DNA of 64,000 bases from Brachionus rotundiformis. Its lineage: Eukaryota > Rotifera > Eurotatoria > Ploima > Brachionidae. The DNA is taken from positions 186,001-250,000 of the forward strand of contig JAESIW010000122.1 of assembly GCA_016802295.1 (NCBI GenBank), given 5' to 3'. Under the pieces are notes generated by a model. The model had not been told where the DNA came from. It searched no databases and was given only the letters and a program-made list of their open reading frames with translations. A program made the translations under genes and the position numbers. Position 1 is the first letter of the stretch. Each line of letters begins with the position of its first letter. Below are positions 44,820 through 57,776 of this stretch, piece by piece.

Positions 44820-46962
44820 TTTTTATTACTTTAAATAAAATATAATTTTTTTGATTTTTTTTCCTAAATAAAATGGAAATTTGCCATGGAAATTGTTCCT
44901 CTGAATTAAATTTTGAAAAAAATATATTTTTTTAATGTCATTTTTAAATAATAATTAAATTAAAGCTCATGTTTTATTTATTTATTTAAATATGTGTTGG
45001 TTCTGGCAACTGTTAAAAAGACCGTTCACAGTGCTCATGGTAAATAATACGCAATAAAATTTTAATTTTATGATCTTTAAATATCAAAGGATTATTGTAT
45101 TATTTATCTTATTTTTAACATATATGTGTCACCGGTCAAGGGTTTATGTAACTATTTATTTTATAGCTCTAGATTAATAAAGTTTAACAAAATATACCAA
45201 GTCCTAGACCTTATCTATTTGATTAGGCTATTGGGACTTAATTATTTTGACTGTAAATAGACTTAATTCAATTAAATAAAAATTCAAATTGATAAAAAAA
45301 ATAAATAAGAATAAGTGTGGATATAATTTATTAAAAAAAGTTTAAAATAATAAATTCGAGCATAAAACATATGTATTTTGATAACATTTTTTATAATCAT
45401 TCAAAGCTGTTTATTCAAGCATATGTTATTAGACTTGAGTACATTTTTTTGGCTGAGTTTGACCCCAACAAGTTATTATTTAAGTTTAACGATTCCAAAC
45501 GCTTCAGTGGATACCACCCGCAGCATTTATTCTCTTTATAAGTAATGCTTCTCACTGTTTGTTTACATATTTTTAAATAAATTTTTAATTATTGTTAATT
45601 TAAGAAAAACACAAATAAAAACTTAAGTATTCATAAATTTAACTTCTGGTTTAGTCCCCAGAAAGTATTTTTTTAAACCGAACTAATAATTAAAAAATAT
45701 TCTCATAAGACTAATGTGTCCGAATAATTGATGAATTTAAGCAGAAAATGTTTATTATTTTGTTAGTTTTGTTAATTAAAATTTTGCTTTTTTGATTTGG
45801 TTTAATGTTGCATGCATTAAATTATCTTTAAAAAAAAGATTATTAATTTTATATACATTAAATTCATCTCAATAAACATTGACCGAAAATTACTTGAAAT
45901 TGAATTAAAATGTAATTTTTTTATTAAAGATTTATTAAAAAAATCTAATTCATTATAAACCTCTTTTTAAATATAGTTATGCTTGTATTTATTGATTTTA
46001 GATTTTAAAAATAAATAATCATTATTTGAGGGATTTCCTTTAAAAAAATATATTGATTTTTTTTAATCTAAGAATAAAATTTATTTAAAGAGTTTTTGAT
46101 TAAGAAAATAATTTTTTAATTATTAAGATTAACCATAAACTTAAATAAAACAATCAATTGATAATTTTGTTGAATATTTTTAATTTTTTTAAGCTTATTT
46201 AATATGAATTCAAAATTTAGAGTTAACAAGATCTTGAATTATGATAAGCATAGTTCAATTTGGAAAATTTAAAAATAATTGATAAGGAAATTAATTAATA
46301 TGTGTCAAAATTAATGGATCTATAAAAAAAAAATAAAAACTTAAAACTTGAAATGGTTAATACCATTTTTAGATATTGGTAAATACTTCGTAAAGAAGTA
46401 AAGACTCTTCTTTACACGTCAACCTCCTGTCGGTAACCGACAGTCTTTTGTTTTATAAAATAAATCCTATTATACAAATTAAAATATAAATTTCAATGTC
46501 CAAAATGTGGTCGAAATAGATTTTAACTTATGAAAGAGTTTTTTTGCCAAATGCTAAATAAAATCGCAAATCACCCAATTTATTTTTTCATAATCACTGA
46601 TAAACTCGATAGCACCATCATGGTAAGCATAGAAATATGTTTTTGCCGAGCTTATTTTTATATCATCTTGAATTAAAATTTTATTTGATAATTAGCTATA
46701 AATTATTGAAAAAGGTTTATAAAAGATTAGATCTATAGATATAGATATTAACTTTTTTTATTTTTAGTTAGATATTAACTGCTATATATTGGTAAATATT
46801 AAATTGATCATTTAAAAGTTATTATTAGTGAGCAAATTTGATTGTTTTTATAGTCCAATACTGGCAAGAATTCATGTGAGCAAAATACATGAATTAAAAA
46901 AAAAATTTTTCATTGAATTAATTGAAAAAAAATATTTTTTGAAAATTTCTTATAAAATTCTT
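44820..46962. other. Intergenic with a tandem-hairpin segment
   Basis: Very AT-rich. At 46390-46443 two perfect hairpins stand in tandem (see separate feature). No coding frame is convincing. Confidence 0.5.
46390..46443. other. Two tandem perfect hairpins
   Basis: GTAAAGAAG (46390-46398) pairs with CTTCTTTAC (46407-46415), a 9-bp stem with an 8-nt loop. Eleven bases on, CTGTCGG (46427-46433) pairs with CCGACAG (46437-46443) across TAA, followed by a T-rich run. The second stem is GC-rich in an AT-rich setting. It could be a structured RNA end, a MITE fold or a protein-binding palindrome. Confidence 0.5.
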
Positions 46963-47573
46963 TTATATGAGATAAAAATTTAAACAAAATTAATTGTTTT
47001 CACGTCACCCTCCTCTTTGTTGCAACCGGGCTTGGGACCGGCTTTGGCAGAGTTATGACGGCCAACCTTTCCCTAAGAAGCCAGTGGGACGTTCATCATA
47101 AACAGCGCCACTCATCCGAGCACTTACTTAAATTGGCTGCGAACTCGGCAACTATTTAGACTAGCTTGGAACCACAAACCAAGCGACTTCTCTCTTTCAA
47201 TTGAGATAAAGTCTTAACTTAAGGCTTCCAAAGTTACGTACTGTCTGCAGAGGGTCAGCTGTACAGCAGATTCTCGCTCCTTTCGGATTCTATACTGGGA
47301 GATGGTCGAAGCCAGCGGCGCCCTCATACGACAAGACTTGGACAAAGACCCGTAGGCCTATGTACCCGCCATACAGCTCTTCTGCAGACTACGTGAAAGA
47401 CCACACACACATACGATGCATGTGGCTGCCACCACCCTCCTCTTTTTTCATCAGGGCTTGGGACCTGCGGATCGGCAGAGTTATGGTAACTTTTGCTTCT
47501 GTTCCATTCTTTTTTCAATAAAAATTTTTTTGAAAATTTAAAAAATGAAATGAATTTTTTGAAAATGACATCC
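46963..47573 (-). repeat. Dispersed repeat, copy B (inverted relative to copy A)
   Basis: Inverted copy of 5843-6460, about 611 bp, with the same GC-rich core and the same pair of internal direct repeats (about 47001-47060 and 47432-47488). The cores are near-identical, so both insertions are recent or the family is homogenised. The open frame here on the minus strand (47725-47324) crosses the element boundary into unrelated flank and is not a gene. Confidence 0.85.
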
Positions 47574-48837
47574 TTTTTGTAGCCTAAAAACGTGTAGCGT
47601 ACGTTAAAATTGTTAAAAAATATTTCAATTAAAAATTTAAAATGAAAGCAAGATAGGATAATTTGAATGTCGCTTAATGAAGAATCTTGAGATGAGAAGC
47701 TATCACTTGGTATAATATCATACAAAAGTCACCAAAAAAATTAGAAATGAGCCTATTTTTATTTATTTCGGACCTGGCTTACGGATCTGGTGGTACGGCT
47801 TACAAACAAATTAAAAAGGTCAACTTGAACTTAGAATATTATTGTTTATTAACAAATGACCACTTCTAGTTTATCAAATAATAAAGAAAATAATAGTGAG
47901 TCAGAAAAAATAATACTAAAACTTGCTCCTGCATAAGATTTTGACTAGAGTTGGTGTTTTAGTTATTGAGAGAACTACAACATTACGATTGCTGTATTTT
48001 TTGATATAAATTAATCTCAGTTTTAATTTGTTTAATATTTTTGATAAATGATAGTGCACTTTAGTCATATGTACATTTTGTAAGTCTTTGATTGAGTCCA
48101 AACTTTAATTCTGGTTTGCAATGGAGTTAATTCCAACACAAAATAAAAAACAATTTTTTTCTTAAGATTTTATTTTTGTTTTTGAACGTAGATTTTAATA
48201 ATTGCTAATTAAATTAAATATTAAAAAAAAAAATTAACACTAAAAAAAAGATCAACATTTAAAAAAGAGAATAAGAGAAATTTGGAAACAGATAGATCAG
48301 TTAAGAGCATGTAAAGTTGGCTAGATCGTTTGTTTAGTCACCAAAAATCGAACATTAACAATTAAAAAATACTGAATAAAATTTATTGGAACTTGGCAAA
48401 ATGGAGACAATAGATGACAAAACAATAAATGAGAAACAGCTATTCAGTTGTTCAGTTGTGTGTGTCTGTGTCTGTGTGTGCGTCAAATAAACAAGATTTA
48501 AAGTACCAACAATTCACCAGAGTAAAAAAAAAGAGATAGCAAGCAAATTATGTACATCATAAGTGTGTATGTAGTGTATCTATGTGTGTAGAGGATTTGG
48601 CCAGGTGTTCGCCAATCTCATTCAATTGTCACCGAAAAAAATCCAAAACAAAAAACTCTTAATTGGTCCATTGAAATAAAAACATATAGAAAACAAAAAG
48701 AGAAACAAAAAAAAATATGATAAAAAAAAACAAAAAAAGAGAGAGACAAGATAAAAAAATTAACTAATTTTTGATTGTTATTCTATTGGATGAGTGTGGT
48801 AAAAAGAGAAAGAGAGAGAGACAAAGCCATAAATTAT
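47574..48837. other. Intergenic, 3' region of bZIP gene with simple repeats
   Basis: It includes TG-rich (about 48455-48482), GA-rich and poly-A tracts. A small GC patch at 47768-47812 is unexplained. The sequence near 48838 is likely the 3' UTR of the minus-strand bZIP gene. Confidence 0.5.
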
Positions 48838-50190
48838 TTATCTGTTGTACAACATAAAATGCAATTTGGACAATTCAGCTTTGAGTATGGTGACTTGGGC
48901 CTTCAATTTGAGGTTCTCTTGTTCCAGGAATGATGCTCGCACGGCTATTTCGTCTTCTTTCATTCTTCTGAGGTCACGTGATCGCTTGGCGGCCTCGTTG
49001 TTCTTTCGCCTGCGTTCCCAGTAGGCATCGTCTTTTTTGTCATCGGGAACGGGCTTGATTTTTTTGACTCGCTCAGCGGCCGCCTCACGGTCAGTCCTGC
49101 GCTTGCGTGTGCTAGCGATGAGGTTGGCGACCGAGTTGGCGGGCGCTGGCAGCGCGCCAGATGACATGATGGCAGCTGCGGCGTTTGGATCTGAAATATT
49201 GAGTAGAGAATTTATGTCATTGTTTGGTGGCCCGCCGGATACAGCAGCAGCAGCGGCGGCACTTGTTAACAAGGAGCTGTTAGGCGTGTACCCTAGACCG
49301 GCGGCCAAAAGCGAATCCATACCTGACAAAGATCCCACACTGAAGCCGTTGTTTTGGCTTGATTCATTGTAGACTGTCGAGGGGCTGATCGACCTGGACT
49401 GGTCCTGCGAGCTCGACGATCTGGTCGGCGAGCCTGTTGAGTTGTTGCGGTCCCTGGCCGCCGCCGCCGACTCCTCCTCCTCTTCTTCTTCGTGTGTTTC
49501 ATCGTAGTCGTGGTGTTCTTCGTCGAGCATGGACGACGAGTTGGCGTGCTCTTCATAGTCGTTCATGTCGTACTCTTCCTCTTCGTCGATCTCCGACTTG
49601 ACCTTGTCACTCTTGGCTCCGTCCGAGTTGTCGTCGCACTTGGCGCGCTTGTGCGGCTGAGGCTTGCGCGACGAGCTCTTTGGCGACGAGGTGTTGGACT
49701 GGATTTGCTGCAGGAGGCTGGCTGCGAGCGAGTCGTGCATGTTCAGCTTGGACAGGTCCTTGAGGTGCGAGGACTGGAGGGCCGCGGCGAGCTGCGACGC
49801 GTTCGGCTGGCTGGACAGCAGCGCTTGCATGGCTGCGGCTATTTGGGAGGTCGACTGGCTCGACAGGGTCGAGGACGTCGACGAGGACGAGGAGAGCGAG
49901 CTGGGCGACGAGGGCGCCTTCGGCTCCGACTTGCTGCTGGTCGAGGACACAGGACTCGGCGATGGCGACTCAAGCTCATCGGTCATTGATGACATTCTTT
50001 AAAAATAATCATTTAGTAATCAATTAAATTAATAATATTAAATAAATAAATAGTATTTTAAAAAAAATTTTTTTATTTTTGTATACAATTTAGAGGTTTC
50101 TAGCCTTTTGGTCTTGGCATTTATCAAGTTCTTGGCAAGTACATCAATGCTAGTCGAGCTAGAGGATGATGTGGACTTTAATCGATTCAT
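48838..50190 (-). CDS. pdp1/hlf-like: PAR-type bZIP transcription factor (HLF/TEF/Pdp1-like)
   Basis: Two exons on the minus strand, 50190-50087 and 49996-48838, phase 2, 420 residues. The C-terminal bZIP (about 355-420) reads DDAYWERRRKNNEAAKRSRD, then RRMKEDEIAVRASFLEQENL and a leucine zipper. YWERRRKNN plus the IAVRASFLE stretch are diagnostic of PAR-family factors rather than NFIL3/Vrille. In the family these bind TTAYGTAA-like sites and act in circadian output, metabolism and development. The N-terminal two-thirds is low-complexity: Ser-rich (about 40-90), acidic, poly-Ala and Asn/Ser patches. The large exon is much richer in GC than its surroundings. The first exon is chosen because its start and phase fit; the GTATAC donor is acceptable. 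Confidence 0.87.
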
Positions 50191-53100
50191 AGTTCGTTTT
50201 TATGCTTGGCTCGAATGTTCGAAATTGTCTAATGATTATTAAACCTTATCGTTTTTATATGTTTTTGAGAATAGAGGTCATTTGGCTCTCGATTGGATGC
50301 AGCTAATTGTCCAATAAATGAATCAATAAATCGATAGCCAATAGAGGAAATTTGATCAGGAATTTTCAAGGTCCGCCTAATTTAATTAGGCGGAGATTGG
50401 TATGAGTAGTCAAGCAAAAATTATTGGAAAATTATTATATTTTTTTTAATTTCTACTATCGCTAATGAACTCTAACTTGATCGCAAAGTTTAATATTGAA
50501 CTTTTAGTCAATCAAGCATTCAATAATTCACTGACCTAGGAGAAATATAGAACTTGGCCTTAATTTATTCAACAAATAGCCGTTACAAATGTTTCTAAAG
50601 CAATTTTGTGTGTTCATGATTAAATTATCTTATCTTGAAGCACTCATAAACTACTCTTGATGATTGAAATTTAATATCGAATCAATATTGACCGCTTCTT
50701 ATCAATATTATTCTTTATTATAATTTATGTTCTATTTTTTTTTAATTTTTTTGATGCTGACCTTGCAAATTTTTTATGCTAAAATACCAAGGTCAGTTGT
50801 GTTTCGATTATCGATTTTCGATAATTTGATCAATACCGCATTTATTGATTAACATTTATATAAATTTGTGATTTATTATATTTTGCCCTAACCTCAAAGC
50901 CATTAGAAATTTTTCTCATTTAAATTTCGGCTCCAAAAAACCTTGACTCCTCAAAAGCAGTACATGCATTGCGCAAAAATTTCAATTGTCTTTAAAAACA
51001 GTACTTTGAATAGAAAATGCCGCAAGCATTTCAAGTTTGCAATTTTTAAACAACCCAACAACCTTGACCCTGAGCCTATTGTACATGCAAAGAATTTAAA
51101 TAAAGCGAAACCTCTTCTCTTTGCTGGTATAAGAGTACTGCCGCTAAAATTTTGTCTCAGCTTACAATTAAGATTGATGTTTAATATGGAAAAGGTGGAT
51201 CTTTTCATAAGAGATTAGCTTACATGGAATTATAATTGATAAATGCCAGTTTGATTGGATAACAAATATATCTAATATAAAAGAAAAATATAATAGTTGT
51301 ATTACCTCATTTTCCAGTTTTTCTTGAAGTGTCCACTGGTCATTTTTCTTTTGGTTATCTTGCAATATTGTGCCTTATTAAATCTAAAAAAATAAGAAAA
51401 TTATCTCTTAAAATGAATTGTAAGAGAATGAAAAACTAAAAAAATTTCAACTAGCTTTTGAAAGCGCATAACTAAAACTAAGCGATAAAAACATTTGAAT
51501 ATATATTTGAAAAAAATATAATTTTCATTTATTGATTATAAATCTAATCGTAAAAAAATGTTAATAATTAACAATATAGAGAAATGTTGATTGAATGGGT
51601 CATTTGCATTATGAATATTTCAAATGGCCTACAAAAATGCAATTGAGTTGGTTTATGTTTCCTTTTAAAATCGATAAATTATGTTTGAACTTGAATTCTC
51701 ATGGTCAAATCGATTCTAGGCCTTTATTGATAAGAAATGTTAGATTGTTGGATTTGCTAGGCGGAGCCGATGACCAGTTTGCAATTTCATTTGAAGCAAC
51801 CTTGATAAATAATTATGAAAAATTAGAACTCCAACGATAATATTGATTTTCAAAAGGGTCATATTTTATTTCATTCAAAATCAAAATCGCTCCAAGATGA
51901 GGTCATTTGTAATTAAAATTCAACAAGTGTTTCAAACATTTTTCCTATTCCATATTTTATCATAATTTTTGTTATCGGCGGCCTAGGTCAACAATCGTTT
52001 GTTATTACAAGAGATTAATCGACAAAAAATCGATTTTAGTTTGCTTTTAATTTCTTTTGTCCAAGGTCATTCTCTTTATTGACAATACTGATCCCCTAAA
52101 ATTGCTCTCTCTCTCTCATTAGCTTCAATTCTTAAAATAAACATGCCGCAATAATCCCATATAGTGTGACCAAATGTCCAACCAATCTTGCTCAAATATT
52201 CAACCAAAAAAAAAACAAAATTAAATTTTTTTTAGTCCAGAAATTTAATAAAATTTATGTCAATTTTTATTATGTATTTGATGATAGTTGATAAAGTAAA
52301 ATAAAAGTCAAAATAGATAATTTTAGTTTATTTTTTGTTTTATTAAATTAAATTAATAAAAGGACTAAAATTTGTCCTGGGGCAGATTTAATGTCCTGGT
52401 TGCTAAGAGTCCGAGCATAACTTGTTTCCATAAAATCTTGAAAATTAGTTTTTTTGAAGGTCAGTAATTTTAATAATACACTGTCAATATTGATCGAGAG
52501 AATTGGCTTGATAATACTAATAAAATTTAATATCACGACATACATTATGAAAATGTCATGATTGTAATTAAACACGAACACAAACTCTAGAGACTATCGG
52601 CTAATTCTTTGGAAAACCTAATAGCCAATCGACCTTGTCAAAATATTATTTAAATTTTGTGCCAATATGTTAAATAAACATCCCAATCTAAATATTGGCT
52701 GATTAATTCATAACCACGTTTGCTAATCAACTTGAATGTTGGATAAGATTACAAAATAGACTCTTGGAAAAGAAGAAAAAAAAAACGTTAAATTGTAATT
52801 AAATTGCCGGCTGGATTAAAGTTGATCATGAATAATTACATTTTTGGTTTATCTGACTTTTGAATCTTTAAACATGTCCGGTTGATTTGATCGCCGATTT
52901 TGTAATGGAATGTTCTAAAGTGCACAATCAATCATGGTCATATTTCTCTTTTTTTTGCTCAAGGTGGTTGTGTAACTTAGTGAGATTGATGAGATTTTAT
53001 TATCACCAGGTTTTTATCTATGCAATAATCACCTAGATCATCCTTGATCTAAATTCGAGTCTAGTGCACGCTCGACTTGATTTTAGCCAACCAGCTCTAA

Positions 53101-55300
53101 TGAGCCATTATATCTTTAATGCATCATTTTGTTATCATTACTTAACACCTTTACGTGTCTAATTTAGCTTTATTTCTCTATATTCCATTAGACTAGTGGC
53201 ATAATGCCTTGGGATGCTCAAAACAAATGCTCAAAAAGTATATTGGAATCAACAAATATGGACAGAGCAGTTTTAGGCATTTATATTACACATGTGTAAA
53301 TTTCGTTGGCCATTGTTTGACCATTAATCTTTTAAACCAAAACAATATTTTATTTCCAATTCAATAAATCTAAAGCTAGGCTTGGCAAATGAAACACTCC
53401 CTATATATTTTGAATTCTTTGGTACTTGGTATTGCATGTGCTCTTCTGCAGTTATTCTTTTATCTTAGCAAAATTTGTTACCATTAACAGATAACTACAG
53501 TCTATCCGACAAACTTTTCTCTTAATTAATCAATCCTCAATTGAGTCCTCTGGCTAGGGAACAAGCTTATTAAAAGTGGATTACAATAGTATTCAAAGTA
53601 TCAATTTAATTTAGTTTTTTATTTTAAGCAAAGTTTAGTTTGGACAATATTCAAAAATAAGCATTAATGGTCATGAGTGTTCAAATGGTCATTTATTTTT
53701 CTTGGATATATGTGGCTCATAATTTGCATCTTTCTGAAATCTTGCTTTCTTGCTAACCAATTCTTACACATTGACATAAGGTAGTCGCTTTAAATAGCTA
53801 TATAAGTCAAGACTGACCAACAAGAATGGTTAAGTTTGGACAATGCTCAAAATGAGTATTAATGGTCACGAGTGTTCAAATGGTCACTCAAGTGGATCAA
53901 ACAAGCTGACAGAGATTATACATAATAAGTAATAGGCAGAAATTCAATGAAGAGAAACAAAAAAATTCGTTAGTTAATTAGCACATAGCCAAAAGGCTTT
54001 TGAGCTTGACCTGTATTATGCAATAATCAAGAGATCGTTAAATCATTAGGTAATCTAACGATCGTTTCTCAGCACAATTTAATATGAAATTAAATAGGCT
54101 CATAAATTTCGGATTAGCCGGACTCTTAAAGCGGGCATATTTTCTTTTTCTATGCTCTCATCAAACATCATCTCATATATCAACATTTTGATGGAAATTT
54201 GAGTACACAGCCATGTTTTTTTTTGTTTGTTATTTGTATGGTTTTTGTTTAGGCCTCAATATGTTCTAATTTCAGCTGCTTCAAAATGTTTTTTTAATGA
54301 TTAATTAAAGATGCCATTTCCCGGCCAAATTGTGTGTGTGTGTATGTGTGTGTATGCAAATATTTGAACAATTGAATTTTAATAAGTTAATTAAGCCGGA
54401 TTGGAAACCACTTGCTTTTGTTCGCTCAAATGGCTCTCTGTCGAATTCCATCACACAACTATTTGTGATCGATGGACAAAAAAGCTATCCAATTACGCTC
54501 ACAACGGACATGTTTGCGCGTGATTAATAAACATTTTTCGACCTTATCTTAAGCCAAATGCAAATATTAGATAAGATAAGAATATAATAAATATAAACAT
54601 TGGCCTAAATGGGAAATTTATCTTATATAAATCTTAATTAACATCATTTATCATTTGTCTACATTAAACAATCAACATGTGGCTAAGCAAACACATTAAG
54701 CAAATAGCCGGATAACGGGATTTTATTTTGTATTAGACTCATTTATTTTAATGATGATAAATGTCATGGTGGCTACACAACCAAATTGAGCGCTTCAACT
54801 CCAGCAGTGATATTGCAGTAATAAGTGAAAATAAGAGATGATAAATGACCGTTATTTAATTTAGTTTTTATATATTGATCTGCTCGTTATTGCAGAAATT
54901 TATCCAATAGCTTAAATCTAATTGATACCATATGAATTTTTAGACTGTTATGGATGGTAGTGATCTTGGTAACATTAAGTGAAACAAGGCAGTTTTACTC
55001 TGAAATTTTGAATAACATTGAACTTTATGTTCAGGCGTAGTTGAAGCTCAGTCATTTTGATTCAGTTAATCTTTTTAAATTAATCTCTTATAAAAGGATT
55101 TTATTTCTTTAGTCCCATATATATTGACTCCTCACATTCTGATTCAGACCTTAATTCGGATAATGACTAGTATCGTTTTTATTGTGCTGTTTTATCTTAT
55201 CTTTAAATATTTCCGTGATTTGAAAATATCGTCTTTTAATTTTATTTTAAATAGATAAGTCCATTTTTTTCTTAAAATAATGTATATCAATTAAATAATA
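50191..55300. other. Long intergenic region with uncertain exon-like segments
   Basis: Mostly AT-rich. Possible coding fragments I could not assemble: minus strand 51346-51306 (QDNQKKNDQWTLQEKLE before a GTAATA donor); + strand 51595-51840 (81 codons including LLDLLGGADDQFAISF); minus 52581-52348 (one hydrophobic segment then NFQDFMETSYARTLSNQDIK); + strand 54402-54527 after an AG acceptor (PDWKPLAFVRSNGSLSNSIT). Each is short and unconnected, so they may be gene remnants. The 5' part must contain the bZIP promoter. Confidence 0.35.
53638..53887. repeat. Imperfect 55-bp direct repeat pair
   Basis: GTTTGGACAATATTC... at 53638-53692 recurs at 53834-53887 with about six differences; both end AGTGTTCAAATGGTCA. 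The spacing is 196 bp. No coding meaning; duplicated non-coding block. Confidence 0.75.
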
Positions 55301-55723
55301 CCGTAAACGCTTGCAGACTACTCCAGGGCTTAACCTCATTTTCCGGATTTATTCCACTGGAATAGTTCCCATCGACACCATGTTAAAACATTTTNNNNNN
55401 NNNNNNNNNNNNNNNNNNNNNNNNNNNNNNNNNNNNNNNNNNNNNNNNNNNNNNNNNNNNNNNNNNNNNNNNNNNNNNNNNNNNNNNNNNNNNNNNNNNN
55501 NNNNNNNNNNNNNNNNNNNNNNNNNNNNNNNNNNNNNNNNNNNNNAATAATTGTAAAAAAAAAACTCAATATTGGGTTTTAATCTTAGAATAAATCAAAA
55601 AATCTATCACAATTCCATAAAATTAAAAAAAAATGTTTTAACATGGTGTCGATGGGAACTATTCCAGTGGAATAAATCCGGAAAATGAGGTTAAGCCCTG
55701 GAGTAGTCTGCAAGCGTTTACGG
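55301..55723. mobile_element. TA-flanked inverted-repeat DNA element around an assembly gap
   Basis: A perfect 94-bp inverted repeat, 55301-55394 and 55630-55723, starts CCGTAAACGCTTGCAGACTA on the outside and is flanked by TA on both sides, the Tc1/mariner target duplication. The interior is the gap plus 84 bp of AT-rich non-coding sequence. Long, identical termini suggest a recently mobilised MITE or foldback element, or an internally deleted transposon. Confidence 0.85.
55395..55545. other. Assembly gap (151 N)
   Basis: A run of N. It sits inside the predicted hairpin loop of the inverted-repeat element, so the gap was probably caused by the palindrome. The true length is unknown. Confidence 0.98.
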
Positions 55724-57635
55724 TATAAGAATATAATTTTATAATTTTATATAAATAAAAAAATATTCGTTTCATCTAATGTTCGAGGGTTATTAAAGTT
55801 TTAAAAAAGCAATAATTTCATATAAATACACATAGGCTTTAAAGACATGTCCTACTTAATATCCCATGTATATTAATTTAAGCCAAAAATAAGTAAAACT
55901 ATTTATTTTAGTTAAAAGTTTATTTTATGTAATCCGAAATTATAACAAGTGTTAGTGGTTTAAATAGCAGATAGAGCAGGCGCTCTAGCTCTAACAAAAC
56001 AGAACAAAAAATATAAGTTAAGACTTTTTAAGACCTGGTTCAAGGGCACTAGCCTGTTGATTAACCTTGAAATTGAAAAATTGAAATCGACTGCATCATG
56101 CAGAGAGAAAATATAGTTGAGCCCAATCTTATCACCAAAAACAGAAAATAAAGAGAAAATTTGAATATTTTTAAAGCTGACTTGATTATAATCTACATAA
56201 ATGATACTTTATTTTTATTAGTTAAAAATCTTGCTATTTATATTAAAATAAACTATTATATATTCTTCTTAGCTTGTTAATCGACCGTCACAGGACATAA
56301 ATCAATACGATAATTTAATGAAACATTTTCTGATCAAATTGTCGTTTCTTTTGAAGATTTTGATAAAAAAATATTTAAAATAAGCAACTTGATCTTTATG
56401 ATCAATTTTTTTTCTCAAAAATTATAATCAAATAAATTTTTATCTTTTTTAATTCTAAGTTTAATTTATATGCATATTCTTCTGAAAACACAAGTCATGT
56501 AAAGCCAAAACCATATCAATTTTCCAATTTTAAAATTTTTTTACTTTTAATAAAATATTTTTAAAGAGCAAGATTTATCCAATATCCAAAATATAGATGA
56601 GTTTTTTGTTAGATAATTTAAAACTTGGAAATGGGATTTATTATTCGTTTACTTAAATCATTCATGGTATCTGGATGATGTTTTTGATATTCTTAAAATT
56701 ATGTCATAACTTAACAAGAACAAAAATTTTACATAAAAAATAATTCAAAGATAAAAAAAGTCTTCTCAAATTAAATTAAAATTCATATACCTCTATGTCA
56801 AAAAGAAGCTGATTTAATAGTCTGGTTCAAGAAAAAAATTAATAAAATATATTCAACATGTCAATTAATTTATAAAAATTCCTATTTTGTTTATTTAAAA
56901 AAACACCTTATTCATTTTAACCTTAAAGATTTTAAATTACAAAATATATTAGTGGCATTTATGATAAAAATGAATGCTTTTAAAATTTTTTTAATTCTTT
57001 AAACAACATCAAAATAAAATTCCTAATCCAGTAAAGCTTATATCTACATTGGTATTTTAACAACTTGAGTGATTAAATATAATAAATTATTAAATAAAAT
57101 AAAATAAGATAAATATTATAATAATATTTTGAACATAGAGCAGAAAATATTTCTAAATAATTACTTATTGTTAGATAAAAATAAAAGACTTTTGCTGAGA
57201 ACTATTTTCCTAAATTAAAAAAGATAAAACTATTTTACCTATCGACTTCTATCATAAGAATAGTTCTTCTGTTTGAAATAAATATAAGCATTTTTGATGA
57301 GTGCATATTTATCAATTAAAAAAAATTAAATTTAAGTAATTTTTTAAATAAATCCTTCAATTTTTGTTATCTATAATAAAAGTTTGATTTCAACAAGTTT
57401 TACTTTCATTATTTAATTTTAAAATTAATGCTTTCTAGGAATGATTAAGATATGGGTATTAAGTTTATTAAGTATCTTTAAAAAATGAAAATTATTAAAA
57501 AATAAATGTTAATTTTTGTTTTGATACTTTTAAGTAATTAAGGAATGTTTTTAATTGATTAAAGATTTATTGATAAAAATATCGGGATCTAAAAATTTCT
57601 CTTAATTAAAAAAAATCTGATTATTTTGTGATGGC
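55724..57635. other. Intergenic, AT-rich
   Basis: No coding or RNA signal seen. Includes simple A/T tracts only. Confidence 0.5.
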
Positions 57636-57776
57636 TTAGATGAGTGTATGGTATCCGTAGGCACCAGCGTATGGGTAGCTTCCATAAGCAGCATATGGAT
57701 ATGCGCCATAAAGACCATTGTATGGATGGACCAAACCAGTGTATGGATAAGGAGCATAGCTATTGAAGAAAGTCAT
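57636..57776 (-). CDS. Tyr/Gly/Ala-rich mini-protein 1 (46 aa)
   Basis: Minus strand, ATG at 57776 to TAA at 57636. Composition is dominated by Tyr, Gly, Ala and Pro in short repeats (YAPYPYTG, YGAYPYAAYGSYPYAGAYGY). There is no signal peptide. It is clearly related to the + strand gene at 58208, sharing YPYT and YPYAAYG blocks and the ending I-stop. Such proteins occur in cuticle, eggshell and phase-separating RNA granules; which applies is unknown. Confidence 0.65.
   Translation of the reverse strand: MTFFNSYAPYPYTGLVHPYNGLYGAYPYAAYGSYPYAGAYGYHTLI

Noticed and set aside
47324..47725. 133-codon ORF on the minus strand
   Set aside because: It spans the boundary between the dispersed repeat and unrelated flank; the repeat part has no conserved long frame in copy A.
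49492..49989. 165-codon Arg/Val-rich + strand ORF
   Set aside because: Antisense shadow of the GC-rich, Ser-rich bZIP exon.
50943..51218. 91-codon + strand frame and 85-codon minus frame
   Set aside because: Both strands are open, no ATG-supported start or splice context, and no family resemblance.
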